Of a DNA stretch of 64,000 bases, positions 52,608 through 63,137 are shown one piece after another (the stretch's first letter is position 1; the number at the start of each line of letters is the position of its first letter). The position numbers and the translations under genes were made by a program. This DNA is from Mycolicibacterium sp. CBMA 234 (GTDB lineage Bacteria; Actinomycetota; Actinomycetes; Mycobacteriales; Mycobacteriaceae). The stretch is from the NCBI RefSeq assembly GCF_009729415.1, contig NZ_MPKW01000026.1, positions 1-64,000 of the forward strand. Reading direction: 5' to 3'. The notes beneath the pieces are model-generated. The model did not search any database, was not told where the DNA came from, and was given only the letters and a program-made list of their open reading frames with translations.

Positions 52608-52931
52608 TCAGGCGACTGCCATGGCGAGATGCTGCGGGATGACGACCTTGGTCGCCACGTCGATGTTGGCCAGGGTGCGGTCGGCCTCAGCGAGCTCGGT
52701 GTGCAGCATCTGCTCAGCCGCGTTGGCCAGTACCTGCGACAAGGGCACATCGAGCGCACCGCAGATGGCGCCGAGCAATTCGCTCGACGGCTCCTTACGG
52801 CCCCGCTCAACCTCGGACAGGTAGCCCAAGCTCACCCGTGCACCGTCGGACACCTCACGCAGCGTGCGCCCCTGCCCGGTACGGGCCTGACGCAGCACGT
52901 CGCCGATGACCTCACGCAACAATGTCGTCAT
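52608..52931 (-). CDS. clgR: transcriptional regulator ClgR
   Basis: A 107-residue Cro/cI-type activator (Rv2745c) of clp protease and psp genes under envelope and redox stress. The helix-turn-helix covers about 15-68 (VLRQARTGQGRTLREVSDGA then VSLGYLSEVERGRKEPSSE). In corynebacteria and mycobacteria ClgR stability is controlled by Clp proteolysis through its C-terminus; this one ends LAMAVA. An ECF-type promoter lies upstream. Confidence 0.95.
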   Translation of the reverse strand: MTTLLREVIGDVLRQARTGQGRTLREVSDGARVSLGYLSEVERGRKEPSSELLGAICGALDVPLSQVLANAAEQMLHTELAEADRTLANIDVATKVVIPQHLAMAVA

Positions 52932-53007
52932 CGCGTTTCCCCTTCAGCCTGAGTAACAGCCGCGCAGCCCGGCCGGACCACCCGTTCTACACGGTCTTGT
53001 AGGCACC

Positions 53008-53035
53008 AACGCGGCGACGTACCGCTTTGGTTCCC
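53008..53035 (-). promoter_or_regulatory. ECF-sigma (SigE-type) promoter of clgR-psp operon
   Basis: Read on the minus strand: GGGAAC (53035-53030), an 18-base spacer, then CGTT (53011-53008). It matches the SigE consensus closely. In M. tuberculosis clgR transcription is SigE-dependent, so this is the expected site. It lies 77 bases upstream of the clgR ATG and directly past the pgsA3 stop. Confidence 0.8.
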
Positions 53036-53047
53036 GGACGGGACGAA

Positions 53048-53656
53048 TCAGGGGCGACGAACCGCGGAGACGGCGTAATCGATGCCGGTCAGCACGGTCA
53101 GCACGACCGCGCTGCCCATGAACACCCACGCCGACGTCGTCAGCCAGTGGATTTTCCACTCGGCCAACGGCAGGACAAACAGGCCGATGGCCACGGCCTG
53201 CACCAAGGTCTTGAGCTTGCCGCCGCGGCTGGCCGGAATGACACCGCGCCGGATCACCGCGAAGCGCAACAGCGTGACCGCAAGTTCCCGGATCAGGATG
53301 ACGATGGTGATCCACCACCACAGGTCCCCGAGCATCGACAGACCGATCAGTGCCGACCCGATCAGGGCCTTGTCGGCGATCGGATCGGCCAGCTTCCCGA
53401 ACTCGGTCACCATGTCGAAATTGCGGGCGATCTCGCCGTCGAACCGGTCGGTGATGACCGCGACTGCGAAGATGACGAAAGCCGCGATGCGCCAACGCGT
53501 TTCGTGACCGTCCCCAACAAAGAGGGCTGCCAGGAACACCGGGACCAGCACAATGCGCAGGACGGTCAGCAGATTGGCGATGTTCGCCACACCGGCGCGC
53601 GATGCGCGTGGATCGGTATCTGACTGGCCTGACACCGACACAGGATATCCGGTCAC
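53048..53656 (-). CDS. pgsA3: CDP-alcohol phosphatidyltransferase (PgsA3-like)
   Basis: A 202-residue membrane enzyme, annotated in the family as CDP-diacylglycerol-glycerol-3-phosphate phosphatidyltransferase. The CDP-alcohol motif D-x2-D-G-x2-A-R-x8-G-x3-D-x3-D is complete (DRFDGEIAR then GKLADPIAD, residues 70-95). Several membrane helices cover about 30-195. The GTG at 53656 is used; another GTG lies 15 bases downstream (MSVSGQ). Its start faces argA's GTG 35 bases away. Confidence 0.92.
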   Translation of the reverse strand: MTGYPVSVSGQSDTDPRASRAGVANIANLLTVLRIVLVPVFLAALFVGDGHETRWRIAAFVIFAVAVITDRFDGEIARNFDMVTEFGKLADPIADKALIGSALIGLSMLGDLWWWITIVILIRELAVTLLRFAVIRRGVIPASRGGKLKTLVQAVAIGLFVLPLAEWKIHWLTTSAWVFMGSAVVLTVLTGIDYAVSAVRRP

Positions 53657-53690
53657 CTACCGGGCGATACGCAGCCGATACCCTCCACGT

Positions 53691-54212
53691 GTGAGCGACG
53701 CACCGAAACCCGCCACCACCGGGCTGGCGATTCGCCGCGCCCGGACGTCCGATGTGCCCGGAATCAAGGCGCTCGTGGACATCTACTCGGGAAAGATCCT
53801 GCTCGAGAAGAACTTGGTGACCCTCTATGAGGCGGTCCAAGAGTTCTGGGTGGCCGACCTGGACGGTGAGATCGTCGGCTGCGGGGCGCTGCACGTGCTG
53901 TGGGCCGACCTCGGCGAGGTGCGTACCGTCGCAGCTCATCCCAAAGTGCGCGGCATGGGTGTCGGACATGCGGTGGTGGCACGGCTGCTCGACGTGGCGC
54001 GCGAGCTGGAGCTGCAGCGGGTGTTCGTGCTGACGTTCGAGATCGACTTCTTCACCCGGCACGGCTTCAAGGAGATCGAAGGCACACCAGTGACCGCCGA
54101 GGTGTACGAGGAGATGTGCCGGTCCTACGACACCGGTGTGGCGGAGTTCCTGGACCTCTCGTACGTCAAACCCAACACCCTGGGCAACACCCGGATGCTG
54201 GTCACGTTGTGA
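53691..54212 (+). CDS. argA: N-acetylglutamate synthase (GNAT type)
   Basis: A 173-residue single-domain GNAT acetyltransferase (Rv2747), which makes N-acetylglutamate for arginine synthesis. The acetyl-CoA binding motif is VAAHPKVRGMGVGHAVVARL (near 82-101). ADLDGEIVGCGALHVLWADL and YVKPNTLGNTRMLVTL complete the fold. The GTG at 53691 matches the family start; the longer frame overlaps pgsA3. Its Rossmann-like regulatory kinase domain is absent, as in other mycobacteria. Confidence 0.92.
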   Translation: MSDAPKPATTGLAIRRARTSDVPGIKALVDIYSGKILLEKNLVTLYEAVQEFWVADLDGEIVGCGALHVLWADLGEVRTVAAHPKVRGMGVGHAVVARLLDVARELELQRVFVLTFEIDFFTRHGFKEIEGTPVTAEVYEEMCRSYDTGVAEFLDLSYVKPNTLGNTRMLVTL

Positions 54213-54253
54213 GGCGCGCCCTCGCGATCAAGGCGACCCTTGCCCGGTAGCCG

Positions 54254-54772
54254 CTAGTCAGCGGCATCGGTCGAGGCGGCCCGGCGCGCGACAATCCGGT
54301 CCCGCATGTCCATGATCGCGGCCCTCCGGCGGGACCGGCCACCACGACCGAACGACGGCAGCGTCGGGATCACGTCGATCTTGTCCGATACCCCGATCAT
54401 CAACTCGGCGATTTCCAGAACCAGTTCGTTCAGCTCGTCGACCTGCTGGCCCATCGCCATGAACGCGCTCAGCGACTCCAGGACCACCCGCGCCACCAGC
54501 ACGATCGCCACGCAGGTGACCGGGCCGGCGAGGACCAACCAGAACACGCCGAGCAGCGCAGACAGCTCGAACGCCACGACGGCGCCCGCCACATACAGAA
54601 CCGCCGCACCGGCGATGACGAGCCCGTACAACAGCGGAACCACGTGCTGCGCCGTCGACTTCCGGAATCCGAAGTCGGTGAACGCGGCCAGCGCAGGCCA
54701 GCTGCGGCCCCCGGTTTCGAACTCGCTGTCGAGCTCGGCTGCCGACTCAGAGCTGGGCGAAATGTCAACCAC
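54254..54772 (-). CDS. DUF4282 domain-containing membrane protein
   Basis: A 172-residue protein. The N-terminal 30 residues are acidic, then a DUF4282 core: DFGFRKSTAQHVVPLLYGLV with two membrane helices (about 44-66 and 72-98), and a C-terminal charged region (SFGRGGRSRRRAAIMDMRDR). AAGGAGG precedes the GTG at 54772. No known function. Convergent with argA. The 156-base gap to ftsK contains nothing recognisable. Confidence 0.83.
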   Translation of the reverse strand: MVDISPSSESAAELDSEFETGGRSWPALAAFTDFGFRKSTAQHVVPLLYGLVIAGAAVLYVAGAVVAFELSALLGVFWLVLAGPVTCVAIVLVARVVLESLSAFMAMGQQVDELNELVLEIAELMIGVSDKIDVIPTLPSFGRGGRSRRRAAIMDMRDRIVARRAASTDAAD

Positions 54773-54928
54773 GGCAAAGCCTCCTTAGGAGTCCAGCCTC
54801 CCACAGTCGGCGCCGACCGCCAGTCACCCAACGTTGTTATCCCTGCCACCGGCCGGTGGCAGTGTTATCCAGGTAACACCGGCGTGCGCCCCTGCATTTT
54901 CCTGCCTTCACGGCCGGATCACTGCAGG

Positions 54929-57607
<2,679 letters not shown>

Positions 57608-57790
57608 GGCTGCCAGCCTAGTCGCAGTTACCCCATCTGCACCATCTACCACACACGTAACGCTTAGGTCACGACCCACGACGCATATCCGCTGGTCATC
57701 AGCCGGTGGGAGCCAGGTCACACCCCGTCCAGAGTCCCGGTCTAACGTGGACACCTGTCTAGTCCGTTGCTCAAAGAGGAGTCCGCGTTC

Positions 57791-58108
57791 ATGCCCGTCG
57801 TTGTCGTCGCCACCATGAAAGCCAAGCCCGAGTCCGTGGATCTGGTCCGCGCTGCGTGCCTCGAGGCCGTCGAGACTGTGCACGGCGAACCCGGTTGTGA
57901 GCTCTACTCGCTGCACGAGGCCGAAGGCGGCACGTTCGTCTTCGTCGAGCAGTGGGCCGACGCCGACGCCATCAAGACCCACAGCACGGCTCCGGCGATC
58001 GGCAAGTTGTTCGGCACGGTCGGCGAACACCTCGACGGCGCCCCTGACATCAAGATGCTCGCTCCCGTGGTCGCCGGTGATCCGACGAAGGGACAACTCC
58101 GTGGGTGA
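57791..58108 (+). CDS. antibiotic biosynthesis monooxygenase-fold protein (Rv2749-like)
   Basis: A 105-residue ABM (dimeric alpha/beta barrel, ferredoxin-like) protein: VVVVATMKAKPESVDLVRAA, GCELYSLHEAEGGTFVFVEQ (the conserved E-x-W follows) and IGKLFGTVGEHLDGAP. The fold occurs in quinol monooxygenases, heme-degrading and detoxifying enzymes; no specific activity can be assigned. The ATG at 57791 follows AAGAGGAG at a spacing of about 8-10. Its stop overlaps the following SDR start by eight bases, so the two genes are translationally coupled. Confidence 0.9.
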   Translation: MPVVVVATMKAKPESVDLVRAACLEAVETVHGEPGCELYSLHEAEGGTFVFVEQWADADAIKTHSTAPAIGKLFGTVGEHLDGAPDIKMLAPVVAGDPTKGQLRG

Positions 58109-58928
58109 GCTGAGCGGCAAGGTCGCCTTCATCACCGGCGCGGCCCGCGGTCAGGGCCGCGCCCATGCGGTGAAGCTGTCGTCGATGGGCGCCGACATCA
58201 TCGCCGTCGACCTGTGCGACCAGATCGCCTCGGTCCCCTACCCCATGGCCACCCCCGACGACCTGGCCGCAACGGTCAAGCTGGTCGAGGACACCGGCGC
58301 GAAGATCGTCGCGCAGCAGGCCGACGTCCGCGACCGCGACGCCCTCAAGTCCGCGCTCAAGGCCGGCGTCGAAGAACTCGGCGGGCGGCTGGACATCGTG
58401 GTCGCCAACGCCGGAATCGCGCCAATGGGCGGCGACGACGCCTGGCAGGACGTCATCGACGTCAACCTGACCGGCGTCTACCACACGTTGGACGTGTCAA
58501 TGCGGCCCATGGTCAAGGCCGGCAACGGCGGATCGATCGTGCTGACCAGCTCGGTGGCCGGCCTGGTCGGCCTGGCTTCCCCGATAGCCGGGTCGCTGGG
58601 CTACACCGCCGCCAAGCACGGGATCGTCGGACTGATGCGGTCCTATGCGAATCTGCTTGCCTCGCAAAATATCCGGGTCAACTCGGTACATCCGGCCGGG
58701 GTGAACACCCCGATGATCGACAACGAGTTCCTCCGGAACTGGCTGGCCGACTTGACCAAGAACCCGGAAACCGCCGCGATGGCCCCGGATCTGACCAACG
58801 CCATGCCGGTGCAGACGCTCGAAGCCGAGGACATCGCGAACGCGGTGGCCTGGTTGGTGTCCGACGGTGCGCGGTACGTCACCGGAGTGGCGCTGCCGGT
58901 GGATGCCGGATTCGTGAACAAGCGCTGA
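58101..58928 (+). CDS. mycofactocin-coupled SDR family oxidoreductase
   Basis: A 275-residue SDR (Rv2750-like). TGAARGQG (12-19) is followed by AVDLCDQIASVPYPMA (35-50), a long insertion typical of mycofactocin-coupled SDRs, where it covers a non-exchangeable NAD(H) and electrons leave via mycofactocin. Catalytic Ser150/151, Tyr168 and Lys172 (YTAAK) are present. The GTG at 58101 overlaps the preceding stop. It probably oxidises an alcohol linked to lipid or sterol metabolism. Confidence 0.92.
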   Translation: MGELSGKVAFITGAARGQGRAHAVKLSSMGADIIAVDLCDQIASVPYPMATPDDLAATVKLVEDTGAKIVAQQADVRDRDALKSALKAGVEELGGRLDIVVANAGIAPMGGDDAWQDVIDVNLTGVYHTLDVSMRPMVKAGNGGSIVLTSSVAGLVGLASPIAGSLGYTAAKHGIVGLMRSYANLLASQNIRVNSVHPAGVNTPMIDNEFLRNWLADLTKNPETAAMAPDLTNAMPVQTLEAEDIANAVAWLVSDGARYVTGVALPVDAGFVNKR

Positions 58929-58929
58929 C

Positions 58930-59802
58930 ATGGCCCGGAACGCGGCAGCACAGACGGCTTTCGGGCCGATGGTGCTCGCCGCGATCGAACACCATGAGCC
59001 GCCAGGGCGTCGTCTCGTCGACGACGACCTGGCGGTTTCTTTTCTGCCGCGCAGCCTGCAGGCCCTGGTCGCCGCCACCCGGTGGTCTCCCGCGCGGCGC
59101 GCCATCATCGCCGCATCGGAGCGGTCAGCCACCGGCATGTGGGCGACCATGGCCTGCCGTAAGCGCTACGCCGACGACAACCTGTTCTCTGTTCTCGACG
59201 CCATCGATGCCGTCGTGGTGCTGGGCGCCGGCTTGGATACCCGGGGTTGCCGGCTGGCGCGCCGCAGTGACATCCCGGTGTTCGAGGTAGACCAGCCGAT
59301 CAATATCGAGCGCAAACGGGCCGTGCTGCACCGGGTTTTCGGCACTCCCCCACCGTCGGTGCATCTGGTTGCCGTCGACTTCGAGCGCGACGACCTGATG
59401 GCCACGCTGGCGGCACACGGATACCGGCACGATGCCCGCACGTTCTTCATCTGGGAGGGCGTCACGCAGTACCTCACTGCCGAAGCGGTGAACGCCACCT
59501 TCGAGCAGTTGCGCTCCGCGGCCACCGGCAGCCGGCTCGACTTCACCTATGTGCAGCGCGATTTCATCGATGGGGTGGACATCTCCGCCGCGCCGTCGCT
59601 GTATCGCAACTTCCGCGAGCGCAGTCAGGTCTGGAAATTCGGACTACGCCCCGACGAGATCGAAGGCTTCCTCGACGGCTACGGCTGGCGACTTCTCGAC
59701 CAACTGGGACCTGACCAGGTGCGTGACCGGTACGTGCGGCCAACCGGTCGCACGTTGCCCACTTCCAACCTGGAATGGTCGGTTCTGGCTGAAAAGCGCT
59801 AG
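58930..59802 (+). CDS. class I SAM-dependent methyltransferase, LCMT/PPM family (Rv2751-like)
   Basis: A 290-residue methyltransferase of the leucine carboxyl methyltransferase (PPM1)-like family. The N-terminus is helical. The SAM loop is VVVLGAGLDTRGCRL with Asp/Glu EVDQP as acidic ribose ligand, and FIWEGVTQYL is the family signature. It starts 1 base after the SDR stop, so the ABM-SDR-methyltransferase trio is one operon. Substrate unknown; it may methylate a carboxyl or hydroxyl group of a small molecule. Confidence 0.9.
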   Translation: MARNAAAQTAFGPMVLAAIEHHEPPGRRLVDDDLAVSFLPRSLQALVAATRWSPARRAIIAASERSATGMWATMACRKRYADDNLFSVLDAIDAVVVLGAGLDTRGCRLARRSDIPVFEVDQPINIERKRAVLHRVFGTPPPSVHLVAVDFERDDLMATLAAHGYRHDARTFFIWEGVTQYLTAEAVNATFEQLRSAATGSRLDFTYVQRDFIDGVDISAAPSLYRNFRERSQVWKFGLRPDEIEGFLDGYGWRLLDQLGPDQVRDRYVRPTGRTLPTSNLEWSVLAEKR

Positions 59803-59806
59803 CCTG

Positions 59807-61486
59807 CTAGACCTCGAGCACCGTCGGCACGATCATCGGCTGACGCCGGTAGGTCTCGCCGACCCACTTTCCGACGGCCCGACGGACCGCCTGGGCGATG
59901 CGCGCGTGATCGGTAACCCGCTCGGAGACAAGGGTTTCCAGCGCTGCCTGCGCCTTCTCCGCGGCCGGCTCGAGGGCCTTGGGATCCTCGGAGAAGCCGC
60001 GCGAATGCAGATGCACCGGCGCCACCGGTTTACCGGTTTCGCGGCTTACCACCACCGTGATCGCGATGAAACCCGAAGTCAGCGTGAGCCTTTCGCCCAA
60101 CGTGGCGTCCCCGACGTCACCCAGCACCAGGCCGTCGACGAATACCTTGCCGACCGGCACGGCGCCGGCGATCCGGGCCTGCCCGTTGATCAGGTCGACG
60201 CTGACGCCGTTCTCGGCGAGGACGACGTTCTCCTCCGGCACACCGGTGCGCACCGCGAGTTTGGCGTTGGCCCGCAGGTGACGCCAGGTGCCGTGCACCG
60301 GCATCACGTTGCGCGGCCGTACGCCGCGGTACAGGAACAGCAGCTCGCCAGCATAGGCGTGACCGGAAACATGCACGCGCGCTTGCTGATTGGTGACGAC
60401 GCGGGCACCGATCTTGGCCAGCGAGTCGATGACGCCGTAGACGGCTTCCTCGTTGCCGGGGATCAGCGAGCTGGACAGGATGATGAGGTCGCCGGCGGTC
60501 AGCGTGATGCTGCGGTGCTCACCGCGCGACATCCGGGACAGTGCCGCCATGGGCTCACCCTGCGTGCCGGTGGTGATCAGCACCACGCGGTCCGCGGGCA
60601 GCAGTTCGGCTGCACCGATGTCGATGACGTCGTCGTCGGCGACATTCAGGAAGCCGAGCTCCTTGGCGATGCCCATGTTGCGCACCATCGAGCGGCCGAC
60701 GAAAGAGACCTTGCGCCCCAGGGCAACTGCGGCGTCGATGATCTGTTGTACCCGGTCGACGTTCGAGGCGAAGCACGCCACGATGACTCGGCCGTCGGCC
60801 CCGCGGATCAGGCGGTGCAGGTTGGGGCCGACCTCGCTCTCCGACGGACTGACCCCGGGAATCTCGGCGTTGGTCGAGTCACACAAGAACAGGTCGACGC
60901 CCGCCTCTCCCAGCCGGGACATGCCGGGCAGGTCGGTGGGCCGGCCGTCCGGCGGCAGCTGGTCCAGCTTGATGTCACCGGTGTGCAGCACCGTGCCGGC
61001 GCCGGTGTGCAAGGCAATGGCGAGCGCATCGGGGATCGAGTGATTGACCGCGAAGTACTGGCATTCGAACACCCCGTGGGTGCTCCGGTCCCCTTCGGCG
61101 ACGATCTGCATGTTCGGCTTCAGCCGGTGCTCACGGCACTTGGCGGCCAGCAACGCCAGCGTGAAGCGCGAACCCACCACCGGGATGTCCGGCCGCATCT
61201 TCAGCAGATATGGGATGGCGCCGATGTGGTCCTCGTGGGCGTGGGTGATCACCAGCGCCTCGATATCGGCCAGCCGGTCCTCGATGTGCCGGATGTCCGG
61301 CAGGATCAGGTCGACGGCAGGCTCGTCATGCGTCGGGAACAGCACGCCGCAGTCGATGACTAGCAGCCGGCCCAGATGCTCGAAAACGGTCATGTTGCGA
61401 CCGATTTCGCCAATGCCGCCCAGGGCTGTCACACGCAGACCGCCCGGCTCCAAAGGGCCGGGCGGTGCGAAGTCGGGTCTGGTCAC
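59807..61486 (-). CDS. rnj: ribonuclease J
   Basis: Dual 5'-3' exo- and endoribonuclease for mRNA decay and rRNA maturation. It has 559 residues. The metallo-beta-lactamase motif HAHEDH (82-87) plus later His/Asp ligands (HTGDIKLD) are intact, and the beta-CASP domain covers about 225-370. C-terminal domain from about 460. The GTG at 61486 overlaps the dapA stop (GTGA), so it is expressed with dapA. A strong GC hairpin falls inside its first 16 codons (61439-61466). Confidence 0.96.
   Translation of the reverse strand: MTRPDFAPPGPLEPGGLRVTALGGIGEIGRNMTVFEHLGRLLVIDCGVLFPTHDEPAVDLILPDIRHIEDRLADIEALVITHAHEDHIGAIPYLLKMRPDIPVVGSRFTLALLAAKCREHRLKPNMQIVAEGDRSTHGVFECQYFAVNHSIPDALAIALHTGAGTVLHTGDIKLDQLPPDGRPTDLPGMSRLGEAGVDLFLCDSTNAEIPGVSPSESEVGPNLHRLIRGADGRVIVACFASNVDRVQQIIDAAVALGRKVSFVGRSMVRNMGIAKELGFLNVADDDVIDIGAAELLPADRVVLITTGTQGEPMAALSRMSRGEHRSITLTAGDLIILSSSLIPGNEEAVYGVIDSLAKIGARVVTNQQARVHVSGHAYAGELLFLYRGVRPRNVMPVHGTWRHLRANAKLAVRTGVPEENVVLAENGVSVDLINGQARIAGAVPVGKVFVDGLVLGDVGDATLGERLTLTSGFIAITVVVSRETGKPVAPVHLHSRGFSEDPKALEPAAEKAQAALETLVSERVTDHARIAQAVRRAVGKWVGETYRRQPMIVPTVLEV
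61439..61466 (-). other. stable hairpin in the first codons of rnj
   Basis: ACCGCCCGGC (61439-61448) is the perfect reverse complement of GCCGGGCGGT (61457-61466), loop of eight bases. It begins 20 bases downstream of the rnj GTG in the mRNA. It could influence translation or be a processing site. The encoded residues PGPLEPGG could also explain the GC-rich symmetry. Confidence 0.45.
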
Positions 61487-62385
61487 GCAAGCACCGACGC
61501 AGTACGCAGGTCGATCGCCAGCCGATCGAGTTGTTCGGGAGTCGCGGGCACCTGTGGCAGCCGCGGGTCGCCGGCTTCGATACCCAGCATCCGAAGGCCT
61601 TCCTTGCTCATGGTGACGCCACCCAGCCGATTCTGCGCCTCGCCGAGCGAATGCAGGCCGACCTGGATCTTGCGCGCGGTCGCGATATCGCCGGAGTTGA
61701 ACGCCGACAACATGTCCCGCAGTTGGCCCGCGGCGAGGTGGCCCCAGACACTGATAAATCCGGTGGCACCCATGGCCAGCCAGGGCAGGTTGAGGGTGTC
61801 GTCGCCGGAGTAGTACGCCACTCCGGTCTCGGCCATGATCTGCGCGCCGCCATTGAGGTCGCCCTTGGCGTCCTTGACCGCGACGATGTTCGGGTGCGCC
61901 GCCAGTGTGCGGATGGTGTCCCATTCGATGGCGACCGCTGACCGCGGCGGGATGTCATAGAGCACCACCGGCACGTCAGTGGCATCGGCGACCGCGGTGA
62001 AGTGCGCGACGAGACCGGACTGCGGCGGCTTCGAGTAGTACGGGGTCACCACGAGCAGACCGTGCGCGCCGGCAGCGGCGCTGGCCTTGGCCAAGTGGAT
62101 GGTGTGCGCGGTGTCATAGCTGCCCGCGCCGGCGATGATGCGAGCGCGGTCGCCGACCTCGTCCAGAACCGCCTCAAGCAGGGCGATCTTCTCGTCGTCG
62201 GTCGTGGTCGGTGATTCGCCGGTGGTGCCGGACACGACCAAGCCATCGCAGCCGGTGTCGACCAGATGCTTGGCTACCTTCTTCGCACCAGCCAGATCAA
62301 GGGAGCCGTCCGGGCCGAACGGCGTCACCATGGCAGTCAGCACGGTGCCCAAGCGTGCGCTGACGTCGATTCCGGTGGTGGTCAC
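61483..62385 (-). CDS. dapA: 4-hydroxy-tetrahydrodipicolinate synthase
   Basis: Condenses pyruvate and aspartate semialdehyde, the first lysine/DAP-specific step. It has 300 residues, equal to Rv2753c. The Schiff-base Lys171 (VAVKDAKGD), Tyr143 (LYDIPPRS), TGES (55-58) and Arg149 are present. The GTG at 62385 begins MTTTGIDVSARLG; the 80 residues upstream in frame are not conserved. An inverted repeat at 62406 and a TAATCT hexamer mark the promoter. Operonic with rnj. Confidence 0.97.
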   Translation of the reverse strand: MTTTGIDVSARLGTVLTAMVTPFGPDGSLDLAGAKKVAKHLVDTGCDGLVVSGTTGESPTTTDDEKIALLEAVLDEVGDRARIIAGAGSYDTAHTIHLAKASAAAGAHGLLVVTPYYSKPPQSGLVAHFTAVADATDVPVVLYDIPPRSAVAIEWDTIRTLAAHPNIVAVKDAKGDLNGGAQIMAETGVAYYSGDDTLNLPWLAMGATGFISVWGHLAAGQLRDMLSAFNSGDIATARKIQVGLHSLGEAQNRLGGVTMSKEGLRMLGIEAGDPRLPQVPATPEQLDRLAIDLRTASVLA

Positions 62386-62405
62386 GGGCGACAAGATTAC
62401 TCGCT

Positions 62406-62425
62406 GGTTCACCAGAGTTTGAACC
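62406..62425. promoter_or_regulatory. inverted repeat upstream of dapA
   Basis: GGTTCA (62406-62411) and TGAACC (62420-62425) flank eight bases, 21 bases upstream of the dapA start and overlapping a possible -35/-10 spacer. It may be an operator for a regulator of dapA-rnj, but no known consensus is matched. Confidence 0.4.
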
Positions 62426-62747
62426 GCCGCCCGGTGTGGGCGTCGTGAGCACCGCCGGCAGTCGAAATATCCACCGCAGCGACGGCCGCCTCGCACCTCG
62501 CTGGACTGATTTGGAATCGAAAAACACTGGGCCACCGTGGCGTTAACGCTCCCGATCTTGTGGCGGCGAAGAATTGCTAAGACAAATTCATGCCATTGGT
62601 AGGTTTTTGGGCATTCATTGCCACCCACGACCAGTTCGCCTTTCGCGCCGCCGGTGGCAAACCTTGGGACCTTCCCGCTTTTTCATCCGGCGACCGCGGC
62701 TGAAACCGCTCTCGCGCCGGTGCACCGGACTGCCGCGCGACGCGTTT

Positions 62748-62924
62748 ATGACCCAGACCCGATCGGCAGTTGATCGCCGCCATCAGTTCGCGCAGCGGGT
62801 CGGTGGCGAGGGGCTGCAAGAGCCGCAGACGTTCCCGCAATATCCGCCGCTCGACATCATGATGTCCTGGCTCGATCCGTTCGGCGTGATGCTGGAAACC
62901 TGCTGTGGCCACGACCCGGATTGA
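62748..62924 (+). CDS. hypothetical 58-residue protein
   Basis: A short frame reading MTQTRSAVDRRHQFAQRVGG and ending DIMMSWLDPFGVMLETCCGHDPD. Roughly three quarters of its codons end in G or C, which is coding-like. No ribosome-binding site is visible, and upstream in-frame sequence to 62574 shows no better start. The cluster CCGH near the end could hold metal. I do not recognise the family; it may be a remnant or chance ORF. Confidence 0.3.
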   Translation: MTQTRSAVDRRHQFAQRVGGEGLQEPQTFPQYPPLDIMMSWLDPFGVMLETCCGHDPD

Positions 62925-63137
62925 CCTAATCCGGATCCAGCGGGATATCGAATAATATTGGCGCCGAAGCAATTTGCGCGCTTTTAATATATTTAACGCC
63001 GGGCCAGAAAACACGCTCGAAAGAACGCAGGCGCCGGCGTTGCACGGTCAAAACCCGCGGAATGAGGACAACGGGATGCCGTCGCGAACTTTTATCGTTA
63101 CACTTCCGGCCGAACCCCCTATAAAAGGAGCACATTC

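Larger units (their letters stand above)
62386..63137. other. long intergenic region before the lsr2 paralogue
   Basis: A 750-base region with only one small candidate ORF (62748-62924). Near dapA: TAATCT at 62399-62394 (minus strand) as a possible -10, and an inverted repeat at 62406-62425. The last 200 bases are AT-rich for this genome, with AATAATATT near 62952-62960 and TTTTAATATATTTAA near 62983-62997, then TATAAAAGGAG just before lsr2. No RNA gene could be recognised. Confidence 0.5.
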
